Shown here one piece after another: positions 33,094 through 41,773 of a DNA stretch of 64,000 bases. A program made the position numbers and the translations under genes. The stretch is from an uncultured Eubacteriales bacterium (lineage in GTDB: Bacteria > Bacillota > Clostridia > Oscillospirales > CAG-272). Under the pieces are notes generated by a model that was not told where the DNA came from, made no database searches, and saw only the letters and a list, made by a program, of their open reading frames with translations. The stretch is taken from contig CAKSZH010000007.1 in the NCBI GenBank assembly GCA_934525675.1, positions 1-64,000 on the forward strand. The letters are read 5' to 3'. Every line of letters begins with the position of its first letter. Position 1 is the stretch's first letter.

Positions 33094-34593
33094 TTACTCT
33101 CCCGCGTGACGGATGCCGAGAATCTCCAGCTCTTTTTCCGTCATGCCGATCCCGCGCAGCATGAAGCGGTTCCCGCGGAGCGCCTCCACCGAGTTGATGC
33201 CCATACCGCCCATCATTTCCTTGAGTTCTCTCGTCCATGCCGTCACAAGATTGACCAACCGTCTTGCGCCTTCGTCGGGGTTCAGGCGTCTGACCAGTTC
33301 GGGGCGCTGGGTTGCGATCCCCCAGTTGCAGTTGCCGCTCTGGCAGTTGCGGCAGAGATGACAGCCCATGGCGATCAGCGCGGCGGTACCGATATAGCAC
33401 GCGTCGGCGCCGAGCGCGATTGCCTTGACCAGATCGGCGGAGGAACGGACGGAACCGCCGACGATGAGCCCGACGCGGTTGCGGATTCCCTCCTCCCGGA
33501 GTCTCTGGTCGACCGCCGCGAGCGCCAGCTCCACGGGAATACCCACATGGTCGCGGATCCGTGTGGGCGCCGCGCCCGTACCGCCGCGGTAGCCGTCGAT
33601 GGCGATGATGTCCGCGCCGGAGCGCGCAATGCCCGACGCGATGGCGGCGACATTGTGCACCGCCGCAATCTTTACGATCACCGGCTTTTCGTACCCCGTT
33701 GCTTCCTTGAGCGACAGGATCAGCTGCCGCAGATCTTCAATGGAATAAATGTCGTGGTGCGGTGCGGGGGAGATCGCGTCGGTCCCTTCGGGGATCATAC
33801 GTGTCCCTGACACCTCGGGGGACACCTTTGTGCCGGGCAGATGACCGCCGATACCCGGCTTTGCGCCCTGCCCCATCTTGATCTCGATCGCTTCCCCGGC
33901 GCCGAGGTAGGAGCGGTCCACGCCGAACCGCCCCGACGCGACCTGCACGATGGTATGCTTTCCATAAGAATAAAAGTCGCGGTGCAGACCGCCCTCGCCC
34001 GTGTTGTAATAAATGCCGAGTCCGGTCGCCGCGCGGGCGAGCGCCGCGTGGGCGTTATAGGAGATGGAGCCGAAGGACATGGCGGAAAACAGAATGGGGG
34101 TGGAGAGGGTCAGCTGTTTCTTTAAGTTGTTGACGATTCTCCCCTCCGCGTCGCGCTCGATACGGTCGGGCTTGGGACCGAGGAAGGTCCTGGTTTCCAT
34201 CGGTTCTCGGAGCGGGTCGATCGGCGGGTTGGTCACCTGACTTGCGTTGATGAGGATCCGGTCCCAGTACCCGGGGAGAGGCGTCGGGTTACCCATGGAG
34301 GACAGCAGGATGCCGCCCGTTGCCGCCTGTCGGTAGATCTCGGTCACGGCGGACTGCGACCAGTTCCCGTTTTCGCGGAAGGTGTTTCCCGAGCGTCTGA
34401 CGCGGAGCGCTCGGGTCGGGCAGTACACGACGCACCTCTGGCAGTCCACGCATTTTTCGTCATCGGCAAGCATTCTCCCGTTTGCCGCGTCAAAGGAATG
34501 CACCCCGTTCGCGCACTGTTTTTCGCACAGCCGACACGAGGTACAGCGCAGAGGGTCGCGGATCACTTCAAATTCCGGATAAAACTCATGCAT
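33094..34593 (-). CDS. glutamate synthase FMN/Fe-S subunit (split GltB, domain 2)
   Basis: 499 residues from ATG 34593 (GGGGGAGAG upstream); the longer frame overlaps the upstream gene. An N-terminal two-cluster ferredoxin domain (CTSCRLCEKQC at 17-27 and CVDCQRCVVYCP near 47-58) precedes the FMN-binding TIM barrel: SAMSFGSISYNAHAALARAA, GEGGLHRDFY, IEIKMGQGAKPGIGGHLPG, AIDGYRGGTGAAPTRIRDH and GADACYIGTAALIAMGC. The 3Fe-4S motif CHLCRNCQSGNC is near residue 425. It makes glutamate from 2-oxoglutarate using ammonia channelled from the amidotransferase subunit. The electron donor may be ferredoxin, because no gltD (NADPH subunit) is adjacent. It overlaps the upstream gene by 8 bases. Confidence 0.93.
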   Translation of the reverse strand: MHEFYPEFEVIRDPLRCTSCRLCEKQCANGVHSFDAANGRMLADDEKCVDCQRCVVYCPTRALRVRRSGNTFRENGNWSQSAVTEIYRQAATGGILLSSMGNPTPLPGYWDRILINASQVTNPPIDPLREPMETRTFLGPKPDRIERDAEGRIVNNLKKQLTLSTPILFSAMSFGSISYNAHAALARAATGLGIYYNTGEGGLHRDFYSYGKHTIVQVASGRFGVDRSYLGAGEAIEIKMGQGAKPGIGGHLPGTKVSPEVSGTRMIPEGTDAISPAPHHDIYSIEDLRQLILSLKEATGYEKPVIVKIAAVHNVAAIASGIARSGADIIAIDGYRGGTGAAPTRIRDHVGIPVELALAAVDQRLREEGIRNRVGLIVGGSVRSSADLVKAIALGADACYIGTAALIAMGCHLCRNCQSGNCNWGIATQRPELVRRLNPDEGARRLVNLVTAWTRELKEMMGGMGINSVEALRGNRFMLRGIGMTEKELEILGIRHAGE

Positions 34594-35863
34594 GGTACTC
34601 TCCCCCTTCCCGCCGCGCTCCGGCGCCGGGCGCGGTGCGGTCTCTTTTGTCGACGGTCGCTCTTCTGCCGTCCGGCGCGGTCCGGTCGGATGCTCCCTCC
34701 CCCGGCAGGCGGTCGAGCGTGTAGATGACCGCCTCGCCCCCGCGCGGGGAAAACACGCGGTCAAGTTCCGGTTCGATCAGGCGGATTGCCGATTCCTCGC
34801 TTGCGAAATACACGTCGTTTCCCTTTTCGCCGACGACCATGGAGCGCAGTTTAAGGCGGTCATTGAGTGCCATGATCCCGCCCGAGAAACCGACCAGAAT
34901 CGAAAAGGGACCCGTCACGAGCATACTCGGGAACGCAGTACGGAAGTAAGTCAGCCGCCCGCGCTTTTCCTCGTCCAAGCGGTCGATCTCCGACCAGAAC
35001 GGCGCGGCGATGACCTCTGCCGCCTCGGAAAAGGACAGACCCTGTCTGCGCGTCAGGTAATCGAGCAGGTAGGTGATGACCTCGGTATCGGTGAGCAGGG
35101 TGCATTTGTACCCGAACATTTCCGCAGTGCGGCGGTTGGCGTCGTAGGACGAGATTTCGCCGTTATGGACGACGGACAGGTCAAGGAGCGAGAACGGGTG
35201 TGCGCCGCCCCACCAGCCGGGCGTATTGGTCGGGTATCTGCCGTGCGCCGTCCAGAGGTACGCGCGGTACTCCTCCAGGCGGTAGAATTCGCCGACGTCC
35301 TCGGGGTAACCGACGGCTTTGAAGCAGCCCATATTCTTGCCGCTGGAAAAGATGAACGCGCCGCGGCAGGTCGTGTTGACACGGAAGACGCACTTTGCGG
35401 TGAATTCGTCCTCGCCGAGCCCGCTCGTATACAGTTTTTCATGGGACGGCAGCACAAAATACCGCCAGATGAGCGGTTTTTCGCGGATGGCAGCGACCTT
35501 TCTTGTAGGGATCCCCTCGCTGTGGATGACGGCAAAGTGCCCGAAGATGAATTTTTCGCATTCGGCTCTTGCGTCCATATCGTCGTAGAAGACGTGGAGT
35601 GCGTAGTAATCCTTGTATTCGGGGTAGATCCCGTAGGCGGCGAAGCCGCCGCCGAGACCGTTGGAGCGTTCATGCATGAGGGCGATGGAGCGGATGATGT
35701 CGTCGCCGCTCCTGCGTTTTCCGTCGCGGGAGAAGATACCCGAAACGGCACAGCCGGCGGGGATATGCCCGCTGTCAGGGCCTTCTCTTTTCGGGGAAGA
35801 ACCCGGGAACAGCCCGGTCTGTTCCGGCTGACCGGACGGAACTGTCTTGTCGAATGGATTCAT
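34586..35863 (-). CDS. glutamate synthase class II glutamine amidotransferase subunit (split GltB, domain 1)
   Basis: 425 residues. It hydrolyses glutamine to glutamate and ammonia. The candidate nucleophile is Cys38 in GCAVSGIFSRDGKR; class II amidotransferases need it at the N-terminus, so residues 1-37 would be a removable propeptide or the start may lie nearer the Cys. AHGRYPTNTPGWWGGAHPFSLLD, VHNGEISSYDANRR and LLTDTEVITYLLDYL are typical Ntn-hydrolase GltB segments. The C-terminal 45 residues are low-complexity Arg/Ala/Gly. SD AAAGGAG supports ATG 35863. First gene of the three-gene operon, downstream of a consensus promoter and a leader terminator. Confidence 0.9.
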   Translation of the reverse strand: MNPFDKTVPSGQPEQTGLFPGSSPKREGPDSGHIPAGCAVSGIFSRDGKRRSGDDIIRSIALMHERSNGLGGGFAAYGIYPEYKDYYALHVFYDDMDARAECEKFIFGHFAVIHSEGIPTRKVAAIREKPLIWRYFVLPSHEKLYTSGLGEDEFTAKCVFRVNTTCRGAFIFSSGKNMGCFKAVGYPEDVGEFYRLEEYRAYLWTAHGRYPTNTPGWWGGAHPFSLLDLSVVHNGEISSYDANRRTAEMFGYKCTLLTDTEVITYLLDYLTRRQGLSFSEAAEVIAAPFWSEIDRLDEEKRGRLTYFRTAFPSMLVTGPFSILVGFSGGIMALNDRLKLRSMVVGEKGNDVYFASEESAIRLIEPELDRVFSPRGGEAVIYTLDRLPGEGASDRTAPDGRRATVDKRDRTAPGAGARREGGEYHA

Positions 35864-35925
35864 GGGATCTCCTTTTCTCTGATTGAAAGTCGAATAACGG
35901 GGGACGGGGGGAGAGAGCGAAGCGG

Positions 35926-35963
35926 AGGGGGATCCGCCCGCGAAGCGTGGCGGCGGGCACCCC
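35926..35963. repeat. palindromic repeat P, short form
   Basis: GGAGGGGGATCCGCCCGCG, short centre, TGGCGGCGGGCACCC; nearly identical to 37755-37793, including flanking GCGGAGGGG and GACGCG. It lies in the leader of the glutamate synthase operon. Confidence 0.7.
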
Positions 35964-35989
35964 GACGCGGAGCGGACCGAAGGGGATCC

Positions 35990-36074
35990 GCATAAAACAA
36001 AAACCGCCCGGCAAAAGAGCGGGAATCTCCCGTTCTTCTGCCGGACGTCATTGTCCGCTTGTGTCTTGCTTGTG
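35990..36074 (-). promoter_or_regulatory. short leader with premature terminator upstream of glutamate synthase operon
   Basis: Read on the minus strand: transcription from the promoter at 36080-36108 meets, after about 30-60 bases, a nested hairpin (CCGGCA / TGCCGG outside, AGAACGGGA / TCCCGCTCT inside, 36008-36044) followed at once by TTTTTGTTTT. It stands upstream of the first gene, so it should stop most transcripts unless antiterminated, or define a ~75-nt RNA. No known riboswitch class is recognised. Confidence 0.6.
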
Positions 36075-36079
36075 CAAGT

Positions 36080-36108
36080 ATTATACGCGAATCATGCAAA
36101 TTTGTCAA
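36080..36108 (-). promoter_or_regulatory. glutamate synthase operon promoter
   Basis: Perfect consensus: TTGACA (36103-36108), 17 bases, TATAAT (36080-36085). Divergent from the gdhA promoter 70 bases away. Confidence 0.85.
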
Positions 36109-36176
36109 GCGTAATTCCTGTTTTTCGTGTAATTCTACGAAATTTGCATATTTCCGGTCATCCTTTGTCAAAACCG

Positions 36177-36205
36177 TTGACACTTTTCACAAATTGTGCT
36201 ATACT
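36177..36205 (+). promoter_or_regulatory. gdhA promoter
   Basis: TTGACA (36177-36182), 17 bases, TATACT (36200-36205), about 80 bases before the gdhA ATG. Confidence 0.85.
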
Positions 36206-36292
36206 TTTTCCATTCCGGAACCGAAGCGGGGACAACGGCGTTTTCTGCGAAGCCGCCGTTCGGTTACATTCTATTTGATAAGGGGAACCACT

Positions 36293-37639
36293 ATGGCAAT
36301 TCAGAACGCATATCTCAAGAACCTTTACGAAGAGGTTGTCCGGCGCAACGCGAACGAGCCGGAATTTCACCAGGCGGTCCGCGAGGTGCTGGAATCTCTC
36401 GAACCGGTCGTCGAAAAGCATCCCGAATACGTCACCTCCGGCGTGCTTGCCGAGCTTGTCGAGCCGGAGCGCATCATCAAATTCCGCGTTCCGTGGGTAG
36501 ATGACAAGGGGCAGGTGCAGGTCAACCGCGGCTTCCGCATCCAGTTCAACAGTGCGATCGGTCCCTACAAGGGCGGGCTTCGGTTCCATCCCTCGGTCTA
36601 TGAGGGCATCATCAAGTTCCTCGGCTTCGAGCAGATCTTCAAGAACTCGCTGACGGGCCTTCCGATCGGCGGCGGCAAGGGCGGTTCCGACTTTGACCCC
36701 AAGGGCAAATCCGACGGAGAGGTCATGCGCTTCTGCCAGAGCTTCATGACCGAATTGTCCAAGCACATCGGTGCGGACACCGACGTTCCCGCAGGCGACA
36801 TCGGCGTGGGCGGACGCGAGATCGGCTATCTGTTCGGGCAGTACAAGCGCCTCCGCAACGAATTCACGGGCGTTCTCACGGGCAAGGGACTGACCTACGG
36901 CGGCTCTCTTGCAAGACGCGAAGCGACCGGCTACGGACTCTGCTATTTCACCGAGGAAATGCTCAAGGACAACGGCGACAGCATGAAGGGCAAGACGGTC
37001 GTCATCTCGGGTTCCGGCAACGTGGCAATCTACGCATGCGAAAAGGCGACTGAGCTTGGTGCGAAGGTCGTAGCTATGTACGATTCCAACGGGTATATTT
37101 ACGACAAGAACGGCATTGACCTTGCGGCGATCAAGGACATCAAGGAAGTACGCCGTGCGAGAATCAAGGAGTACCTGACGGTGCATCCCGAGGCGGAATA
37201 CCACGAAGGCTGCCGCGGCATCTGGACGGTCAAGTGCGACATCGCGCTCCCCTGCGCGACCCAGAACGAGATCGACAAGGAATCCGCCGAGATTCTGGTA
37301 AAGAACGGCTGTAAATGTGTGGCGGAAGGCGCAAATATGCCCTCCACCCCCGAGGCAATCGAAGTGTACCTGAAGTCCGGTGTGCTGTACGGTCCCGCAA
37401 AAGCGGCGAACGCAGGCGGCGTTGCGACCTCTGCGCTGGAAATGTCCCAGAACTCCATGCGTTACAGTTGGACATTTGAAGAAGTGGACGCAAAACTGCA
37501 TGACATCATGGTGAACATTTACCACAGCTGTGCGGACGCGGCGAAGGAGTACGGCATGGCGGGCAACTACATGGCAGGCGCGAACATTGCGGGCTTCCTC
37601 AAGGTTGCGAATTCCATGCTGGCATACGGCGTGGTCTGA
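36293..37639 (+). CDS. gdhA: NADP-type glutamate dehydrogenase
   Basis: 448 residues from ATG 36293 (AAGGGG upstream); the longer frame reads through the promoter. Hexameric GDH interconverting 2-oxoglutarate plus ammonium and glutamate. FRIQFNSAIGPYKGGLRFHP and PIGGGKGGSDFDPKGKS carry the substrate and catalytic lysines (the latter near residue 128). VGGREIGYLFGQYKRL, and the nucleotide-binding VVISGSGNVAIYACEKATELGAKVVA (short blocks GSGNVA and KATELGAKVV) follow. Length and the PAGDIGVGGREIG motif fit the 445-450-residue NADP-preferring group. It is divergent from the glutamate synthase operon and monocistronic, with its own terminator. Confidence 0.96.
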   Translation: MAIQNAYLKNLYEEVVRRNANEPEFHQAVREVLESLEPVVEKHPEYVTSGVLAELVEPERIIKFRVPWVDDKGQVQVNRGFRIQFNSAIGPYKGGLRFHPSVYEGIIKFLGFEQIFKNSLTGLPIGGGKGGSDFDPKGKSDGEVMRFCQSFMTELSKHIGADTDVPAGDIGVGGREIGYLFGQYKRLRNEFTGVLTGKGLTYGGSLARREATGYGLCYFTEEMLKDNGDSMKGKTVVISGSGNVAIYACEKATELGAKVVAMYDSNGYIYDKNGIDLAAIKDIKEVRRARIKEYLTVHPEAEYHEGCRGIWTVKCDIALPCATQNEIDKESAEILVKNGCKCVAEGANMPSTPEAIEVYLKSGVLYGPAKAANAGGVATSALEMSQNSMRYSWTFEEVDAKLHDIMVNIYHSCADAAKEYGMAGNYMAGANIAGFLKVANSMLAYGVV

Positions 37640-37675
37640 TTGCGGATCCGACCCGAAAAAACATACGGAAAAATC

Positions 37676-37710
37676 ACCCGCAGACCGGTTCCCGGTCTGC
37701 GGGTTTTCTT
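37676..37710 (+). terminator. gdhA terminator
   Basis: Stem ACCCGCAGACCGG / CCGGTCTGCGGGT with a 3-base loop, then TTTCTT. Confidence 0.88.
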
Positions 37711-37754
37711 AATATTTGGCGGATGTTCCGGGGGACACGGGACAAGCGGAGCGG

Positions 37755-37793
37755 AGGGGGGATCCGCCCGCGCAAGCGTGGCGGCGGGCACCC
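37755..37793. repeat. palindromic repeat P, short form
   Basis: GGAGGGGGGATCCGCCCGCG, CAAGCG, TGGCGGCGGGCACCC, between convergent gdhA and the LRR lipoprotein gene; sister of 35926-35963. Confidence 0.7.
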
Positions 37794-37806
37794 AGACGCG
37801 CACTCC

Positions 37807-38880
37807 TTACGGATGATATTCATCGTATATCGTCCCGTCGGAGCAGGCGATCTCCACGCGCCCCGCGCCCTCGTGCCATTTGCCGCATTTGAAAATCGAG
37901 CGCCACTCAGACACGGTTCCCGCGTATCTGATCGTCTGCAGATTCCGGCAGGAGCCGAAGATCGACCAGCCCATATTCCGGACGCTCTTCGGAAGCATGA
38001 CCCGTTCCAGCGAGGTGCAGCGCATAAACGAATCGCTCCCCAGCACCTGAAGCGCCTGCGGCAGCTCCAGGGTAACAAGACCGGTACAGTCACTGAATGC
38101 GCCCTCGTCGATCGTCAGAAGCGAGTCCGGGAACCTGAGGTCGGTAAGCGCCACACAACCCACAAACGCCCACTTGCCGATCAGGGTCAGTCTTTCCGGG
38201 AAGACCACTTCGGAAAGTGCGGTACAGCCCTCAAACGCCCGCTCGGAAATTGCCTCCAGTTTTCCGTCCTCAAACACAACACGGCAAAGCGACGTGCAGC
38301 CGGAAAACGCCCGTTCGCCGATCTGCACCAGCGCCGACGGCAGGCAGATTTCCTCAAGCTGCCGGCAGTTCATGAACGCCTCTACCCCGATGGCGGAAAC
38401 GGTATCCGGCAGAATGATCCGCTTTGCGTCCGACCCGTAAAACGCATAGTCCAGAATCTGCTCGACCGGTCCCCCCTGATAGGTCGGAGGGATCCGGATC
38501 TCCTCGTCCCGGCAGGTACCGGAATCAAAGACGGCATACGCGCCGATCTCTTCCACCCACTCGAATTCCAACCCCTCGGAATACACGGGACCGGATCCGG
38601 TTTCCGTGGCGGACTCGGTTGCGGATTCGGTTTCCGTGACAGTTTCCGTCACGGATTCGGTCGCGGATTCCGTCACAGACCCGGCTTCGGTTCCGGGTTC
38701 GGTTCCGGCAGCGGACTCCGTGACGGACGCGATTCCGGATTCCGACGCGTTCTCACCGGTCGTTGCGGTCACGGATTCGCGCGGCGGGGTGGTACCCGGC
38801 GTTTCCGAATCCGGAGCATGACAGGCGGGCAGGAGCAAAAGCATCGCAAGGCACAGAAAAAGCGCAACCATCTGTTTCAT
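37807..38880 (-). CDS. BspA-type leucine-rich-repeat lipoprotein
   Basis: 357 residues from ATG 38880 (GGAGGG 7 bases upstream). Signal peptide MKQMVALFLCLAMLLLLPAC with a lipobox Cys at about residue 20. A ~75-residue Thr/Glu/Ser spacer follows with TESATESVTETVTE-type repeats, which could be glycosylated. The C-terminal half has about seven to eight LRR_5/BspA repeats of ~23 residues: EQILDYAFYGSDAKRIILP, AIGVEAFMNCRQLEEICLP, QIGERAFSGCTSLCRVVF, SERAFEGCTALSEVVFP, GKWAFVGCVALTDLRFP and so on. Such surface LRR proteins mediate protein or host binding. It ends next to a P repeat and is convergent with gdhA. Own promoter ~210 bases upstream. Confidence 0.88.
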   Translation of the reverse strand: MKQMVALFLCLAMLLLLPACHAPDSETPGTTPPRESVTATTGENASESGIASVTESAAGTEPGTEAGSVTESATESVTETVTETESATESATETGSGPVYSEGLEFEWVEEIGAYAVFDSGTCRDEEIRIPPTYQGGPVEQILDYAFYGSDAKRIILPDTVSAIGVEAFMNCRQLEEICLPSALVQIGERAFSGCTSLCRVVFEDGKLEAISERAFEGCTALSEVVFPERLTLIGKWAFVGCVALTDLRFPDSLLTIDEGAFSDCTGLVTLELPQALQVLGSDSFMRCTSLERVMLPKSVRNMGWSIFGSCRNLQTIRYAGTVSEWRSIFKCGKWHEGAGRVEIACSDGTIYDEYHP

Positions 38881-39093
38881 AGAGTTTCCCTCCGTATAAA
38901 TTTTACCGATGCCGGAGCCGGCAGCGGTACAGGATCCGTTTTTGTTCTCCGCAGTATCCGGAGCGCCTGTTCTCCCGCTCTTTGCCGATCGCAAAGAACG
39001 GGTAATCCGCCAAACCGGCACGATACGCCCGCGCAAACGGAAGGGCGGCGCCCCCTCCCGCGCCGGAATATCTCCGGAAGTTCTTCTGTATGT

Positions 39094-39122
39094 ATTTTAT
39101 CATAACAGGAAACATTTGTCAA
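39094..39122 (-). promoter_or_regulatory. promoter of LRR lipoprotein gene
   Basis: TTGACA (39117-39122), 17 bases, TAAAAT (39094-39099) on the minus strand. The ~200-base leader (38881-39085) shows no gene or clear structure. Confidence 0.75.
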
Positions 39123-39281
39123 CATATGCTGAAAAGGGTAAAACATTTATTTGATCCTTCCATGTCGGGGATCAAGCCGTTTTTTCACCGGTTTTGTTGG
39201 TTTTTTTGCCGCAAAACACCCGCTTGGGCTTCATTTCTTTTGTCCGAATGTCCGGATTTCGGAAATTTTCACAAAAAAGTG

Positions 39282-39310
39282 TTGACAAGTTTGTGCGCCT
39301 GTGCTATCAT
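39282..39310 (+). promoter_or_regulatory. glnN promoter
   Basis: TTGACA (39282-39287), 17 bases, TATCAT (39305-39310). Confidence 0.85.
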
Positions 39311-39326
39311 TGACCCGTACAGCAAA

Positions 39327-39367
39327 GGCGCTGTGAACTGTCCCGCAGTCGGCAGGTTCATAGTGCC
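39327..39367 (+). promoter_or_regulatory. stable hairpin in glnN 5' leader
   Basis: GGCGCTGTGAACTG (39327-39340) pairs over ~14 positions, with G-U pairs and one bulge, with CAGGTTCATAGTGCC (39353-39367); the loop is TCCCGCAGTCGG. It begins ~10 bases after the predicted transcription start and is followed by CTTATTTCATTT, so attenuation or mRNA protection is possible. Confidence 0.5.
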
Positions 39368-39410
39368 CTTATTTCATTTAAGTCTAACGATTTGAAAGGG
39401 AGATTGAGTT

Positions 39411-41507
39411 ATGTCTGTCAACGTACCGGAAATCTACGGTTCCATGGTGTTCAACGACGCCGTCATGCGCGCGCGCCTTCCCAAAGAGGTTTACAAATCT
39501 CTCCGACAGACCATCGCCAACGGCAAGACGATCGACGTTTCCATCGCGGACACGGTCGCCTGCGCCATGAAGGACTGGGCGATTGAGAAGGGTGCCACCC
39601 ATTATACCCACTGGTTCCAGCCCCTGACCCCCGTCACTGCCGAGAAGCACGATGCCTTCATTGAGCCGATCGCAGGCGACAAGGTCGTCATGGAGCTGTC
39701 CGGCAAATCGCTCGTGCAGGGCGAGCCTGACGCATCTTCCTTCCCCTCGGGCGGTCTTCGTGCCACCTGCGCCGCAAGAGGCTACACGGCGTGGGACCCG
39801 TCCTCCTACGCGTTCGTCAAGGACGGCACGCTCTACATTCCGACCGCGTTCTGCTCCTACACCGGAGAGTCGCTTGACTACAAGACCTCCCTTCTCCGTT
39901 CCATGGACGCCGTATCGGCGGAAGCGCTCCGTATCCTTGCCATCTTCGGCGATACGACGGCGACCCGCGTGACCTCCACGGTCGGCGCGGAGCAGGAATA
40001 TTTCCTTGTTAACAAAGAATACTACGACCGCCGCGAGGATCTGCTCTTCACTGGCAGAACCCTGTTCGGCGCTCCCGCTCCCAAGGGACAGGAGCTGGAG
40101 GACCACTATTTCGGTCCCATCAAGCCGAAGGTGTCCGCGTTCATGCACGAACTGGACGAAGAGCTGTGGAAGCTCGGCATCAACGCCAAGACCAAACACA
40201 ACGAGGTCGCTCCCTCCCAGCACGAGCTGGCGCCCATTTACGCGACCACCAACATGGCAGTTGACCAGAACCTGCTCATCATGCAGGTCATGCGCGAGGT
40301 CGCGGTGCGTCACGGCATGGAGTGCCTGCTCCACGAAAAGCCGTATGCGGGCGTCAACGGCTCGGGCAAGCACAACAACTGGTCGCTTGCGGCAAACACC
40401 GGCAAGAATCTGCTTTCTCCCGGCAAGAATCCCGTTGAGAACACCCAGTTCCTGCTTGTCCTCGCGGCAATTGTCAAGGCGGTTGACGAATACCAGGATC
40501 TGATGCGGCTGTCGGTCGCGTCCGCCGGAAACGACCACCGTCTCGGCGCGAACGAAGCGCCTCCCGCGATTGTCTCCATGTTCGTCGGCGAGGAGCTGGA
40601 GGAGATCATTGATTCCATCGTCAACGACCACGCCTATGTCAAGAAGGCGGGCGGCAAGATGAACCTCGGCATTTCCTCGATCCCCGTGTTTGAAAAGGAC
40701 ACGACCGACCGCAACCGGACCTCTCCGTTTGCTTTCACGGGCAACAAGTTTGAGTTCCGTATGCTGGGTTCGAGCCAGAACATCGCCATGCCGAACGTCA
40801 TCCTGAACACTGCCGTGGCAAAGGAATTCCGCGAATTTGCGGACGAGATCGAGGCATCGGCTGACAAGACGGCGACCATTGCATCCATCATCAAAAAGAC
40901 CTTTACCGAGCATCACCGCGTCATCTTCAACGGCGACGGTTACTCCGCGGAATGGCCCGCAGAGGCGGAAAAGAGAGGGCTGCTCAATCTGAAGACATCG
41001 GTTGACGCATTCGGCGTTCTGTCCGCGCCCAAGAATGTCGCGCTCTTTACCGAATTCGGTGTGTTCTCCGCGTCCGAGATCGAAGCGCGCGAGGAGATCC
41101 TGTTTGAAAACTACGCCAAAACGATCAACATCGAGGCGCGCACCATGATCGACATGGCGAACAAGACCTACCTGCCCGCGGTGGAAAAGTACATCTCCGA
41201 CCTTGCCCTGACGGCAAAGCGCAAGAAGGAAGTCATTGGCGACGACGCCTGCATTTCGACCGAAAAGGATCTGATCGGCAAGCTCTCCTCTCTGGTCGCG
41301 GACACCGTTAAGGGTGCGGCGGCAGTCAGGGCGGCGGCAGACAAGGCGCTTACGATTGCGGACATGACGAAGCAGGCTCATGCGTTCTGCTATGAAGTGA
41401 TTCCCGCCATGACATCTCTCCGCGCAAGCGTGGACGCGATGGAGGAATTGGTCGGCGTCGACTACTGGCCGGTTCCGACCTATGGGCAACTGACGTACAG
41501 ACAGTAA
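39411..41507 (+). CDS. glnN: type III glutamine synthetase
   Basis: 698 residues, the typical GSIII length (type I is ~450). ATP-dependent amidation of glutamate to glutamine. GSIII-specific N-terminus (EIYGSMVFNDAVMRARLPK) and HWFQPLTPVTAEKHDAF. Catalytic segments: VGAEQEYFLV, KTKHNEVAPSQHELAPIY, GVNGSGKHNNWSL and NDHRLGANEAPPAI. A helical C-terminal extension (residues ~560-698) is characteristic of the family. SD AAAGGGAG lies 8 bases before the ATG. It has its own promoter, leader hairpin and terminator. With gdhA and the split glutamate synthase just upstream, it completes ammonium assimilation. Confidence 0.97.
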   Translation: MSVNVPEIYGSMVFNDAVMRARLPKEVYKSLRQTIANGKTIDVSIADTVACAMKDWAIEKGATHYTHWFQPLTPVTAEKHDAFIEPIAGDKVVMELSGKSLVQGEPDASSFPSGGLRATCAARGYTAWDPSSYAFVKDGTLYIPTAFCSYTGESLDYKTSLLRSMDAVSAEALRILAIFGDTTATRVTSTVGAEQEYFLVNKEYYDRREDLLFTGRTLFGAPAPKGQELEDHYFGPIKPKVSAFMHELDEELWKLGINAKTKHNEVAPSQHELAPIYATTNMAVDQNLLIMQVMREVAVRHGMECLLHEKPYAGVNGSGKHNNWSLAANTGKNLLSPGKNPVENTQFLLVLAAIVKAVDEYQDLMRLSVASAGNDHRLGANEAPPAIVSMFVGEELEEIIDSIVNDHAYVKKAGGKMNLGISSIPVFEKDTTDRNRTSPFAFTGNKFEFRMLGSSQNIAMPNVILNTAVAKEFREFADEIEASADKTATIASIIKKTFTEHHRVIFNGDGYSAEWPAEAEKRGLLNLKTSVDAFGVLSAPKNVALFTEFGVFSASEIEAREEILFENYAKTINIEARTMIDMANKTYLPAVEKYISDLALTAKRKKEVIGDDACISTEKDLIGKLSSLVADTVKGAAAVRAAADKALTIADMTKQAHAFCYEVIPAMTSLRASVDAMEELVGVDYWPVPTYGQLTYRQ

Positions 41508-41521
41508 CTGAAAAAAAGACG

Positions 41522-41553
41522 CGGCAGAGGGAAACCTCTGCCGTTTCCTTTTT
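41522..41553 (+). terminator. glnN terminator
   Basis: CGGCAGAGG, GAAA, CCTCTGCCG, then TTTCCTTTTT. Confidence 0.9.
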
Positions 41554-41622
41554 GCGTTTTCGGGGGAGTGGGGGAGGATTTCAGTGGAACGCGGAGCGTT
41601 CACCCCCTCTCCGTCCCTCATC

Positions 41623-41651
41623 TTGACAAACCCCCGCCGCCGTGATATAAT
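41623..41651 (+). promoter_or_regulatory. ktrBA promoter
   Basis: TTGACA (41623-41628), 17 bases, TATAAT (41646-41651): perfect consensus, 120 bases before ktrB. Confidence 0.85.
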
Positions 41652-41773
41652 ACAAAAGTGTTTGATTTTTGTATTTTCACGCGTCCGAACGACCCGGAAA
41701 CGGTCGTATATCCGGAAAGTCCGCGTCGCCCGGCGGTGATCGCCCGGCGGCATACGGCGGAAAGAAGGCAGGT

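Noticed and set aside
35860..36183. 107-codon minus-strand frame upstream of the glutamate synthase amidotransferase
   Set aside because: Spans the promoter, leader terminator and a P repeat; its overlap with the next start looks accidental.
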